Shown in pieces: positions 7,728 through 16,220 of a DNA stretch of 64,000 nt. Under the pieces are notes generated by a model. It was not told where the DNA came from and made no database searches. It saw only the letters and a program-made list of their open reading frames with translations. Source of the DNA: Roseibium sp. (lineage in GTDB: Bacteria > Pseudomonadota > Alphaproteobacteria > Rhizobiales > Stappiaceae); NCBI GenBank assembly GCA_017643215.1, contig JAEPNV010000011.1, positions 78,313 through 142,312 on the forward strand. Direction: 5' to 3'. Each line of letters starts with the position of its first letter. The stretch's first letter is position 1. The translations under genes were made by a program, and so were the position numbers.

Positions 7728-7800
7728 CGAAAGGCCTCGGATTACTCCAAGGCCCGACGCCGACCGGGAACCCCCAATCCACTTACTGGAATCATATGTC
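7728..7800 (+). ncRNA. candidate structured RNA downstream of the DUF3800 gene
   Basis: Directly after the DUF3800 stop, GGCCTCGGA (7733-7741) pairs with TCCAAGGCC (7746-7754) around a TTAC loop with one mismatch. A GC-rich stretch, CCCGACGCCGACCGGGAACC, follows in otherwise AT-rich DNA. Several conserved RNA motif classes have been described next to DUF3800 genes, and the position fits. It could also simply be the gene's terminator, though no T-run follows. Confidence 0.45.
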
Positions 7801-7856
7801 AACGGAACATGTTTGTCAATAAATATCAAATAGTTAGAAGAAAGTCCGTAAACGAT

Positions 7857-8609
7857 TCAATTGACTCGTGTTTTGCGTGATTGACCTACACGGATCAAGT
7901 CGATTGCGTCTTGCGGATCAAGACGGCCGTCGTAAAGCGCGCGGCCGGAAATGGCGCCTTCCAAAATCGCGCAGTCCGGGTCCAACAACCGCCGGATGTC
8001 GTCGATCGACGCAAGGCCCCCGGAGGCGATCACCGGAACGGAAACGGCGCGCGCCAGGTCAAGGGTCGCGGAGATGTTGAGGCCTTTCAACACGCCGTCC
8101 CGGTCGATGTCGGTGTAGATGATCGCCGCAACGCCCGTGTCTTCAAAACGCCGGGCGAGATCGACGGCCGTCAGTTCGGAGGTTTCGGCCCAACCCTCGA
8201 CGGCGACCTTGCCGCCCTTGGCATCGATCCCAACAGCCACCTTGCCGGGAAACGCTTTGCACGCGGCGCGCACCAGATCCGGATCGCGGACCGCCACCGT
8301 GCCGAGAATCACGCGGGCGATGCCCTTTTCCAGCCAGGCCTCGATGTGATCGAGCGTGCGGATGCCGCCGCCCAGCTGAACCGGGTTCGATGTTGCCGCA
8401 AGGATCGCCTCGACCGCGGTGCCATTGACGCTTTCGCCGGCAAACGCGCCATTGAGGTCAACCACATGCAGCCAGTCAAATCCCTGATCCTGAAACATCT
8501 TCGCCTGAGCGCCCGGGTCATCGTTGAAGACGGTCGCCTGGTCCATGTCGCCAAGCTTGAGGCGCACGCACTGGCCGTCTTTCAGATCGATGGCAGGAAA
8601 CAGGATCAT
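7857..8609 (-). CDS. hisA: phosphoribosylformimino-5-aminoimidazole carboxamide ribotide isomerase
   Basis: Converts ProFAR to PRFAR, the Amadori rearrangement of the histidine pathway. The 250-aa (beta/alpha)8 barrel is homologous to His[18 protein letters not shown] at the start carries the first catalytic Asp, [12 protein letters not shown] near 130 the middle one, and [12 protein letters not shown] a C-terminal phosphate site. It lies directly downstream of hisH. The foreign island begins only after its stop codon, so the protein is intact. Confidence 0.97.
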   Translation of the reverse strand: MILFPAIDLKDGQCVRLKLGDMDQATVFNDDPGAQAKMFQDQGFDWLHVVDLNGAFAGESVNGTAVEAILAATSNPVQLGGGIRTLDHIEAWLEKGIARVILGTVAVRDPDLVRAACKAFPGKVAVGIDAKGGKVAVEGWAETSELTAVDLARRFEDTGVAAIIYTDIDRDGVLKGLNISATLDLARAVSVPVIASGGLASIDDIRRLLDPDCAILEGAISGRALYDGRLDPQDAIDLIRVGQSRKTRVN

Positions 8610-8628
8610 GGTGTGCCCTTTGCGCCGG

Positions 8629-9282
8629 TCACGGCGACCAGTCGAGGAAATTGGCGATCAGTTCCAGGCCCAGCCGCTGGCTTTTTTCCGGATGGAACTG
8701 GGTGCCGATCATGTTGTCTTTGGCGATCATCGCCGTGAACGTGCCGCCATAGTCAAAACTGGCCAGACGATCCTGCGGGCGCTGGCATTCAAAATGGTAG
8801 GAATGCACGAAATAGGCGTGCAGGCCGTCCGGTCCGGTATGGACGTTCTTCAACACCGGGTGCGCTGGGTCGGAGACGTCGATCGTGTTCCAGCCCATAT
8901 GCGGGATCTTCAGGCTGGGGTCGGAAAGCTGCATCGCCTTGACATCGCCCGCGATCCAGCCGAGGCCGTCCACTGTTTCAAATTCCAGGCCGCGTGTGGC
9001 CATCAACTGCATGCCGACGCAAATCCCGAAAAACGGTTTTCCTTGTGCCTCAACGGCCTCGCGGAGCGCATCCGGCATCCCGTCGACCGCCCACAATCCA
9101 CGTCTGCAATCGGCAAACGCCCCGACACCCGGCAGGACGATCCGGTCGGCCTTGAGGACGCGGTCCGGATCCGCGGTGACCAGGACATCGGGCATGTGCG
9201 CGTGGTCGCGGGCCGCCCGCTCAAAGGCCTTTGCCGCCGAGCGCAGATTGCCCGAGCCGTAGTCGATGATGGCGACACTCAT
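8629..9282 (-). CDS. hisH: imidazole glycerol phosphate synthase, glutaminase subunit
   Basis: Class I glutamine amidotransferase that releases ammonia from glutamine and channels it to HisF. The nucleophile elbow [10 protein letters not shown] and the [12 protein letters not shown] motif give the Cys-His-Glu triad. At 217 aa it has normal size. Its start overlaps the end of the DUF2628 gene by four bases, indicating translational coupling. Confidence 0.97.
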   Translation of the reverse strand: MSVAIIDYGSGNLRSAAKAFERAARDHAHMPDVLVTADPDRVLKADRIVLPGVGAFADCRRGLWAVDGMPDALREAVEAQGKPFFGICVGMQLMATRGLEFETVDGLGWIAGDVKAMQLSDPSLKIPHMGWNTIDVSDPAHPVLKNVHTGPDGLHAYFVHSYHFECQRPQDRLASFDYGGTFTAMIAKDNMIGTQFHPEKSQRLGLELIANFLDWSP

Positions 9283-9788
9283 TTTCGCGTCTCCGGCCCG
9301 AGCGTCAGACCGATAACCTGTTCACTGCCGATCCTCGGCACGATCGATCCGGTTTGCCGTGGCTTTGGACGATCTTCGGCCGCCGGATTTCCTGCGCGCG
9401 CGGGCCGTAATGCCAGGGCATGGAAGAACCGCAATTCGGCTTCCTCGCGGTCGCCCGCATGGACATGGCCAAGCACCTGCCAGCCTTTGCGCTCCAGCGA
9501 CCAGCGCCGCATGTTTTGGGCCTCGAAACCGAACAACAACGAGATGGCGAACATCGTCGTGGCGGCCGCCACGCCGCCGATGCTCAGCGCCGCAAGCTCC
9601 AAGACCAGTGTCACGGCCAAATACCCCAGCAAGACCAGCCAAAGCCGGTGCCAAAGGATCCACACCAGCGAAAACGCAAACGCATACGGGCTGAAGCGAT
9701 CCGGCACAAACACCAGGCGCCCGGCGTCACCCGCGCTTTGAACCGGATCCGCCATGTCCGGCGGCGCCATCACATAAAAGCTCGTCAT
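9279..9788 (-). CDS. DUF2628 membrane protein
   Basis: 169 aa with two or three hydrophobic segments around residues 33-85 ([20 protein letters not shown], then [20 protein letters not shown]) followed by [18 protein letters not shown], a pattern typical of DUF2628. In Hyphomicrobiales such a gene regularly lies between hisB and hisH, as here. Its link to histidine synthesis is unknown; it may only share the operon. The first 30 residues and the last 50 are predicted to be soluble. Confidence 0.85.
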   Translation of the reverse strand: MTSFYVMAPPDMADPVQSAGDAGRLVFVPDRFSPYAFAFSLVWILWHRLWLVLLGYLAVTLVLELAALSIGGVAAATTMFAISLLFGFEAQNMRRWSLERKGWQVLGHVHAGDREEAELRFFHALALRPARAGNPAAEDRPKPRQTGSIVPRIGSEQVIGLTLGPETRK

Positions 9789-9793
9789 GTGCC

Positions 9794-10387
9794 TCAGCCG
9801 CCCAATTGACCTTTGGTCGTTGGAACGCGATCCGCCTGACGCGGGTCAATTTCAACCGCCTTGCGCAAGGTCCGCGCCACCGCCTTGAAGCAGGTTTCGG
9901 CGATATGATGGCAATTTGACCCACAAAGGTTCGCAATGTGAAGAGTGAGTCCCGCATTCATTGCAAACGCGCGGAAAAACTCCTCAAACAGCTCGGTGTC
10001 GAAATCGCCGACCTTGTCGCGGTCGAACGCCACATCCCAGACAAGAAACGGCCGGCCGGACACATCCAGCGCGCAGCGGGTCAACGCTTCGTCCATGGCC
10101 AGATGGGTATCGGCATAACGGGTGATACCGGCCATATCGCCCAGCGCGTCGTTCAGCGCCTGCCCGAGCGCGATCCCCGTGTCCTCGACCGTGTGGTGGA
10201 AATCGATATGGGTGTCACCGTCGGCGTGAACGGTGATGTCGATCAGGGAGTGGCGCGCAAGCTGTTCCAGCATATGGTCGAAAAAACCGACACCGGTCTT
10301 GATGTCGTAGGCGCCGGTTCCGTCGAGATTGATGTCGACCGAAATCCGGGTCTCCTTCGTCGCGCGCGCAACGGATCCCTTCCGCAT
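9794..10387 (-). CDS. hisB: imidazoleglycerol-phosphate dehydratase
   Basis: Dehydrates imidazole glycerol phosphate to imidazole acetol phosphate. This is the single-domain enzyme (197 aa), not the bifunctional form with histidinol phosphatase. The two manganese-binding motifs, [19 protein letters not shown] and [10 protein letters not shown], are both present. The start [19 protein letters not shown] has AAGGGG six bases upstream; a longer frame to 10660 overlaps pyrF and is not supported. It is the first gene of the his operon, and the operon promoter must lie in the 169 bp before pyrF. Confidence 0.96.
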   Translation of the reverse strand: MRKGSVARATKETRISVDINLDGTGAYDIKTGVGFFDHMLEQLARHSLIDITVHADGDTHIDFHHTVEDTGIALGQALNDALGDMAGITRYADTHLAMDEALTRCALDVSGRPFLVWDVAFDRDKVGDFDTELFEEFFRAFAMNAGLTLHIANLCGSNCHHIAETCFKAVARTLRKAVEIDPRQADRVPTTKGQLGG

Positions 10388-10556
10388 GCCAATTCCCCTT
10401 TTTGTGCCTGGTCCGCCGGCCTGATGGCCGGTGCCAGGGCGGCGCCGTTGTAGCAGGCCGTCCCGGGGTTGGGAATAGCCATGCGCGGCGACCGCGCTCT
10501 GGCGCGAACCTCCCGCTTTTGTTAAGCCGGAGCCGTCCCAAGAAAGGTCCGCCGCC

Positions 10557-11282
10557 ATGCTGATGAACCGTTTTGCCCCAACCACCGCTATTGACCGTCT
10601 GGTCCTGCCGCTCGATGTCCCAAACGTAGATGCCGCGCGCACGCTCGTGGCCGCCACCAACGGGCGCGTCGGGGTCTACAAGATCGGCATGGAGTTGCAG
10701 TTCGCCGGCGGTCTCGACTACGCCTGTGAGCTTGCCGGCGACGGGCACAAGGTGTTTTTGGATGTCAAGCTTTTGGACATCGACAACACCGTCACCCAGG
10801 CTGTTAAAAACATTGCCAAAATGGGCATGACGTTCGTCACGATCCATGCCTATCCCAAAACCATGCGGGCCGCGGTCGAAGCCCTGCGGGAGGCCGACGC
10901 TCCGGATCTCTGCCTGCTTGGCGTGACGGTCTTGACGTCGATGTCCGAAGACGACCTGGCTGCTGCCGGATATCGCGGGCCCGTCGCAAATCTTGTTGAA
11001 GCGCGCGCGCTGGATGCCAGAACCGCAGGCATGGGCGGCATCGTCTGCGCGGCGACCGAGGCGGACCGGATGCGCGCCATTCTCGGCGATGATATGGTGA
11101 TCGTCACCCCGGGCATCCGGCCGGCCGGCAGTGCCGCCGGCGATCAGCGCCGGGTGATGACGCCAGCCGACGCGATCCGCGCAGGCAGCGACTACCTGGT
11201 TGTCGGCCGCCCGATTTCCAAGGCCGCCGATCCGGCCGCCGCCGCCGATGCCGTGGTCACGGAAATCGCCGCCGCGCTCTGA
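10557..11282 (+). CDS. pyrF: orotidine 5'-phosphate decarboxylase
   Basis: Makes UMP from OMP in the last step of pyrimidine synthesis. The motif [13 protein letters not shown] carries the catalytic Asp-x-Lys-x-x-Asp-Ile set, and [15 protein letters not shown] is the phosphate-binding region near the C-terminus. At 241 aa it is a standard short PyrF barrel. It is divergent from hisB with a 169-bp shared upstream region. The gene converges on the ornithine cyclodeaminase gene with 7 bp between them. Confidence 0.97.
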   Translation: MLMNRFAPTTAIDRLVLPLDVPNVDAARTLVAATNGRVGVYKIGMELQFAGGLDYACELAGDGHKVFLDVKLLDIDNTVTQAVKNIAKMGMTFVTIHAYPKTMRAAVEALREADAPDLCLLGVTVLTSMSEDDLAAAGYRGPVANLVEARALDARTAGMGGIVCAATEADRMRAILGDDMVIVTPGIRPAGSAAGDQRRVMTPADAIRAGSDYLVVGRPISKAADPAAAADAVVTEIAAAL

Positions 11283-11289
11283 GAAATAC

Positions 11290-12375
11290 CTAAGCCGCCG
11301 CGCCGTTTCCGGCCGCACCGGCGCGCAGCACCATGCCGTACAGGTCGCGCGGATCGTCCGGATCGGCGAGCAGATCGAGCTTCTCGTGGTGCCCGGTCTT
11401 TGGCAGAAGGTCGCGCACGAACCGAAGCGCGGCAAAGTCCTCGACGGCAAAACCAACACCGTCAAACAGCGTGATCTGGCTGTCCGACACGCGGCCGGAC
11501 GCCTTGCCGGCATAAACCTGCCAGAGCTCGGTCACCGGATGATCCGCCGCCAGTTGCTGGAGTTCGCCCTCAACGCGGGTCTGATCCGGAAACTCGACGA
11601 AAATATCTGAGCGCAAAAGGATATCCCGGTGCAGTTCGGTCTTGCCGGGGCAGTCGCCGCCGATCGCGTTGATATGGACGCCCGGGCCGACCATGTTGTC
11701 GGTGAGAATCGTTGCGTATTTCTTGTCCGCCGTCACGGTGGTGATGATCTCAGCCCCTTCGATCGCCTCTTCCGGGGTCTTGAAAATGGTCAGATCCAGT
11801 CCGGACCCCGCCAGGTTCCGCGCAAGGCGGACGCTCGCATCCGAATCGATGTCATAGGCGCGGATCTTCGTGATGCCGACCATGGATTTGAACGCCAGGC
11901 ACTGGAAATCGGACTGGGCGCCATTTCCGATGATGGCCATCGTGGTTGCCCCTTCCGGCGCAAGATGCTTTGCGGCCAGCGCGGAATTCGCCGCCGTGCG
12001 CAACGCCGTCAGAATGGTCATCTCGGTAAAAAGAACCGGGTAACCGGTCGACAGGTCCGACAGGACGCCAAATCCCGTCACTGTTTGCAGACCGTCACGG
12101 GTATTGCCCGGATGGCCATTGACATATTTGAAGCCAAACGTCTCACCGTCGCTCGTCGGCATCAATTCGATCACGCCTTGCGGTGCATGGGCCGGGATCC
12201 GGGGCTTTTTGTCGAAACTTTCCCATCGCAGGAAATCCTCCTCGATATAATCCGCCAAGCCCGACAGGAACGCTTCAACGCCGATGGCGGCAACGTTCTT
12301 CATCATGTTGTCGACGCTGACAAACGGGACGAACGCAAGATCAGAGGGGGCCTTACCGGCGGCTTTAAAGGTCAT
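11290..12375 (-). CDS. ornithine cyclodeaminase
   Basis: Converts ornithine to proline and ammonia using bound NAD. The 361-aa protein matches the OCD/mu-crystallin family: FGFKYVNGHPGN in the substrate region, MAIIGNGAQSDFQ as the NAD-binding Rossmann turn, and INAIGGDCPGKTEL with the conserved Asp. It lies 4 bp downstream of arginase, so the pair takes arginine through ornithine to proline. The divergent Lrp-type gene is the likely regulator. Confidence 0.94.
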   Translation of the reverse strand: MTFKAAGKAPSDLAFVPFVSVDNMMKNVAAIGVEAFLSGLADYIEEDFLRWESFDKKPRIPAHAPQGVIELMPTSDGETFGFKYVNGHPGNTRDGLQTVTGFGVLSDLSTGYPVLFTEMTILTALRTAANSALAAKHLAPEGATTMAIIGNGAQSDFQCLAFKSMVGITKIRAYDIDSDASVRLARNLAGSGLDLTIFKTPEEAIEGAEIITTVTADKKYATILTDNMVGPGVHINAIGGDCPGKTELHRDILLRSDIFVEFPDQTRVEGELQQLAADHPVTELWQVYAGKASGRVSDSQITLFDGVGFAVEDFAALRFVRDLLPKTGHHEKLDLLADPDDPRDLYGMVLRAGAAGNGAAA

Positions 12376-12379
12376 GGCG

Positions 12380-13324
12380 TCAAAAACTCCTTGTGGGCCG
12401 GTCGAAGACGCGGCGGCCGAACAGGCTGGCGGTCAGATCGACCATCAGCCGCGCGGTCTTGCCGCGGTCGTCGAGGAACGGATTGAGCTCAACAAGATCA
12501 AGGGAGGTGACAAGCCCGCTGTCATGCAGCATTTCCATGACCAGATGGGCTTCGCGAAAGGTTGCGCCGCCAGGCACGGTGGTGCCGACCGCCGGGGCGA
12601 TATCCGGATCGAGAAAATCGACATCCAGACTGACATGGAGCAAGCCGCCGGCCGCCGCCACGCGCTCAAGGAACGGCCGCATTAAAGCCGGCAGACCGTG
12701 CTCATCAATCATCCGCATATCATTGACGCCGATACCGGCCTCAATGAGAAATTCGCGTTCCTTCGAATCAATCGAACGGACCCCGAAGATTTCCACGTTC
12801 TGCGGATCAACACTGTGCGCCAGCGGCCGGCCCAGCAAGGCATCAAATCCGGGCAGGCCGCAGACATAGGCAAGCGCCGTGCCGTGCAGATTGCCGCTTT
12901 CGGTGCTGTCCAGCGTGTGAAAATCCGAATGGGCGTCAAGCCAAAGCACAAAGAGCGGCCTGTTCTGCCGCGCCGCCGCTTCCGCGTGGCCGGACACCGT
13001 GCCCAGCGCGACCGCGTGATCGCCGCCCATATAGATCGGAAACGCTTCGGCTCCGCCCATTTCCCGCGCGAAGGCATGCAAGGTCCGGGTCCACCCTGCG
13101 ATTACCGGCAGGTTTTTCAGCCCGGCGCCGACGCCGAACGGCGTTTCAACCGTTGCCGGAACCAGATTGCCGGCATCGGAGACGGTATGTCCCAAAGCCT
13201 CCAGGTTTTCCTTCAATCCGGCGGTGCGAAGGGCATCAGGACCCATCACGCAGCCCCGCCGGCCCGCGCCTTCCTGGATCGGCGCTCCGATCAATCTGAT
13301 ATTGCGACCGTCCACGCGCATCAT
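12380..13324 (-). CDS. rocF: arginase
   Basis: Hydrolyses arginine to ornithine and urea with a dimanganese centre. The 314-aa ureohydrolase shows all metal motifs: MGGDHAVALGT, LWLDAHSDFHT and SLDVDFLDPDIAPAVGTTVPGG. It is the first gene of the arginase-ornithine cyclodeaminase pair. The 105-bp gap to the divergent Lrp-type regulator should hold the promoters and operator of both. Confidence 0.95.
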   Translation of the reverse strand: MMRVDGRNIRLIGAPIQEGAGRRGCVMGPDALRTAGLKENLEALGHTVSDAGNLVPATVETPFGVGAGLKNLPVIAGWTRTLHAFAREMGGAEAFPIYMGGDHAVALGTVSGHAEAAARQNRPLFVLWLDAHSDFHTLDSTESGNLHGTALAYVCGLPGFDALLGRPLAHSVDPQNVEIFGVRSIDSKEREFLIEAGIGVNDMRMIDEHGLPALMRPFLERVAAAGGLLHVSLDVDFLDPDIAPAVGTTVPGGATFREAHLVMEMLHDSGLVTSLDLVELNPFLDDRGKTARLMVDLTASLFGRRVFDRPTRSF

Positions 13325-13429
13325 CCTGTGTCACTGTCCAACATGATGATTGTCCGGATAAAATATGGCGGTGTAAATCCGTTCGGTTGATCAATTGCGT
13401 GGACTAATTTATCATTTTGGAAGTAAAGA

Positions 13430-13942
13430 ATGATCAATATGACACTCATGGACGACCTGGACTATCAACTCGTCGGCCATTTGCGATCCGACGGCCGCCG
13501 GTCCGTATCCGACCTTGCCGCAGAGCTTGGCGTCTCCCGCGCAACCGTCCGTGCCCGGATGGAACGGCTTTTGGAGAACGGCGAAATTCTCGGCTTTACC
13601 GCGGTTCTGCGGGACGATTGGCGCGATCTGCCGATCCGGGCAATCGCCCTTGTGGAAATCGCCGGGCGAAACACCGAACCGATCATCCGAAAACTGAGCG
13701 CGATGACGGAACTGCGGGCCATTCACTCCACAAACGGCAAATGGGACCTGGTTCTGGACATTGCGACCCGCGATCTTGCGGCCTTTGACGACGTCCTCAA
13801 CCGGATCCGCTTGATCGACGGCATTGCCAACACGGAAACCAATTTGCTGCTGACCACCCGAAAGGGGCCTGCCGTTTCGCCCGGTGATTTTACCGCGGCA
13901 ACGACCGGCGCTGGGCCAAAGGCTCGCTTATCGGGTGGTTGA
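13430..13942 (+). CDS. Lrp/AsnC-family transcriptional regulator
   Basis: 170 aa. An N-terminal winged helix-turn-helix (LDYQLVGHLRSDGRRSVSDL, then VSRATVRARMERLLENGEI) is followed by an alpha/beta effector-binding RAM domain (AIALVEIAGRN, IHSTNGKWDLVLDIA, TETNLLLTTRK). Such regulators bind amino acids and usually control the neighbouring divergent genes; here arginine or ornithine is the natural guess for effector. The start at 13430 (MINMTLMDDLDYQ) has a second in-frame ATG three codons on and a third further in. Confidence 0.92.
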   Translation: MINMTLMDDLDYQLVGHLRSDGRRSVSDLAAELGVSRATVRARMERLLENGEILGFTAVLRDDWRDLPIRAIALVEIAGRNTEPIIRKLSAMTELRAIHSTNGKWDLVLDIATRDLAAFDDVLNRIRLIDGIANTETNLLLTTRKGPAVSPGDFTAATTGAGPKARLSGG

Positions 13943-13993
13943 ACCACGACGGGCTCGCTACGGTAAGGCCAGATATGTGATGGCAGACAGACG

Positions 13994-14911
13994 ATGACAA
14001 AACCGATCGATCTTGCAAGTTTAACCGCTCCGCCACAACCGCGCGCCGTCGGACCCGAGGCGGAAGCCGATTACCGCGTCGTGCGCCAGACCCTGGAGCG
14101 CATCACCCGCGACTGGCGTGACCAGCCGGGCCTTGAGCAGCTTGCCCGGGAAGCCGGCCTTCAGCCGATCCAACTGCAAAGGGTGTTTTCGCGCTGGGCC
14201 GGCCTGACACCGAAACAATTCCTTCAGGCCATCACGCTGGACCACGCCAAGGCGCTCCTCAGAGACGCGGCCAGCGTCTTGGACACGAGCTACGATGTCG
14301 GCCTGTCCGGCCCGGCCCGGCTGCACGACCTTTTCGTCACCCACGAGGCCATGACACCGGGCGCTTATCGCAGCCGCGGCGCCGGGCTGACCATCTCCTA
14401 CGGATTTCATCCCTCGCCCTTCGGGTCGGTTTTGCTGATGGTGACCGACAAGGGCGTCGCCGGGCTGGCCTTCGCCGATCCGGGAGAGGAGCGAGCGGCG
14501 CTGGAGGATATGCGCGCCCGCTGGCCGGCGGCAAGCTATGTCGAGAACGCGGCGGCCACAGCCCCTTACGCCGAGCGGATCTTCGATCCGTCAAAATGGA
14601 CCGAGGACACGCCGCTGAACATCGTTCTGATTGGAACCGACTTTGAGATCAAGGTGTGGCAAACCCTGCTCAAGATCCCGATGGGCCGGGCGACCACCTA
14701 TTCCCACATCGCGAGTGATCTGGGCAGGCCGACCGCGGCGCGCGCCGTCGGAACGGCCGTTGGGCGCAATCCCATCTCCTTCGTCGTGCCGTGTCATCGT
14801 GTTCTGGGCAAACAGGGAAACCTGTGTGGCTACCATTGGGGATTGACCCGAAAACGGGCGATCCTGGGCTGGGAATCGGGGCTTTCAGGGCCGGTGCTGG
14901 AATCCGTCTGA
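13994..14911 (+). CDS. AraC-type HTH + O6-alkylguanine-DNA methyltransferase
   Basis: The 305-aa protein joins an AraC-like DNA-binding region (about residues 35-120: LEQLAREAGLQPIQLQRVFS) to an O6-alkylguanine-DNA alkyltransferase domain with the acceptor cysteine in FVVPCHRVLGKQG. This corresponds to Ada without its N-terminal zinc methylphosphotriester domain. It should repair O6-methylguanine directly; without the N-terminal sensor it is unclear whether it still acts as an alkylation-induced activator. The gene follows the Lrp-type regulator by 51 bp on the same strand. Confidence 0.93.
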   Translation: MTKPIDLASLTAPPQPRAVGPEAEADYRVVRQTLERITRDWRDQPGLEQLAREAGLQPIQLQRVFSRWAGLTPKQFLQAITLDHAKALLRDAASVLDTSYDVGLSGPARLHDLFVTHEAMTPGAYRSRGAGLTISYGFHPSPFGSVLLMVTDKGVAGLAFADPGEERAALEDMRARWPAASYVENAAATAPYAERIFDPSKWTEDTPLNIVLIGTDFEIKVWQTLLKIPMGRATTYSHIASDLGRPTAARAVGTAVGRNPISFVVPCHRVLGKQGNLCGYHWGLTRKRAILGWESGLSGPVLESV

Positions 14912-14919
14912 CGCGCGGC

Positions 14920-16188
14920 TTAGGGCACCGGCCCGTCGGGCATCGGCAGCTCCGAGGTGATGTCCCAGCCGAAGGAGGCTAGACGTTCGGCGGCCATATC
15001 GGTGATTTCGCCGGTCATCACGAAATCGATGCCCGACGGTGGAAACGGCAACCGGGCAAAGCCTTCGTTGATCGCCACAAAGGCCGGGCCGGTGGATCGC
15101 GTCCAGGACACCAGGTCGAGCGGCAGGATCAGCGCCGCGGTCCCGTCACGGCGAAGGGCAATGGCAAATCCACCCACCGTGCGAAACTGGCTGAGCGTCG
15201 CCTTCGTGCGGTGGTAGGTCTCCGTCAGAACGATCCGGCGGAGCTGGAAATAAGCCTCGTCCCGGGTTTGCGCGTTGCCGGCACTGGCAGCCAGGAGATC
15301 CCGGCCATCCACCGTGTCCAGAGCCTGAAGCCGGTAGGCGAACACCGCGCGCTCAGACGGCGTGAAATACGGGTTGGCGAAAAACGAGGCGATCGTTTCC
15401 TCCGGGATGCCAATGACCCGCAAGACCGCGGTGACCCGATCGTCCAGCTCGGATCTGGAATTGTCGACGATCATGGTGCGCAGGTTTTCCGCGGTGCCCA
15501 TGGTTTGCCCGATGATCCCGCCCGGGATCAACGCCATGATCGCACTGATCGTCCAGCGCCCGGCCGTCGTCACGCTCGCCGTTTTATCGAGTTTTTCCGA
15601 AAGCGGCGTATAGAATGTGTACGGATCAACGCCGAGTTCGACGGCAAGCGCGCGGCGGGCGCGATCCTGTCCGGTGATCGCTTTTGCAAGGTCAGCAGGT
15701 GACGTGGCCTCGCCGGAGACGGCCTGTTCCACGCCGCGCGACAGTCTGCCGAACAGGCGCCCGACGCCGCTCACCGTGTTCTTGGCCGTGCCGGCCGGAT
15801 CGGACACGACGCTCTCGACGAACTCTGCCGGCCGCCGGGCCGCCTCCTTCAGTCCCTCGACGAACGAGGCATTGGTTTCCAGGCTTTCCAGGGCCACAAG
15901 CGCTTTGAGCTCGCGGATGCGCAACCGCAAAAGACCATCGCCGACGATCCGTTCGGATCCGTTCGCGGTCGAAAGCGTGTAAATGCGCAAGAAACCGTCG
16001 CTGCGGACCGGCGTCTCGACCTTGTATCCGGGCCCCAGCTCGGCTCCGCCAAGAACAACGGCCGGATCCTGTTCGGGCGGTGTTTCGTAGATGTCGGTGA
16101 GTGCCACAGCCGGCCAGGCCGCCGCCGCGAAGACCGCGGCCGCCCCGAGCCCCATCATCAACCGACCCACAGCCATGTCGTCCTTCAT
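14920..16188 (-). CDS. secreted or periplasmic protein of unknown function
   Basis: 422 aa with an N-terminal signal peptide (RLMMGLGAAAVFAAAAWPAVA, cleavage expected near residue 30), so export by Sec is likely. The mature part is rich in Ala, Arg and Thr, has a Gly-rich hydrophobic patch around 215-230 (ISAIMALIPGGIIGQ) and no recognised enzyme motif. The C-terminus ends in SELPMPDGPVP. It lies between the convergent methyltransferase gene (8 bp away) and folC, which is upstream on the same strand by 32 bp. No function can be assigned. Confidence 0.8.
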   Translation of the reverse strand: MKDDMAVGRLMMGLGAAAVFAAAAWPAVALTDIYETPPEQDPAVVLGGAELGPGYKVETPVRSDGFLRIYTLSTANGSERIVGDGLLRLRIRELKALVALESLETNASFVEGLKEAARRPAEFVESVVSDPAGTAKNTVSGVGRLFGRLSRGVEQAVSGEATSPADLAKAITGQDRARRALAVELGVDPYTFYTPLSEKLDKTASVTTAGRWTISAIMALIPGGIIGQTMGTAENLRTMIVDNSRSELDDRVTAVLRVIGIPEETIASFFANPYFTPSERAVFAYRLQALDTVDGRDLLAASAGNAQTRDEAYFQLRRIVLTETYHRTKATLSQFRTVGGFAIALRRDGTAALILPLDLVSWTRSTGPAFVAINEGFARLPFPPSGIDFVMTGEITDMAAERLASFGWDITSELPMPDGPVP

Positions 16189-16220
16189 TGTCTTCCGGCG
16201 GCGGTGATCCGGCGCCTGAT

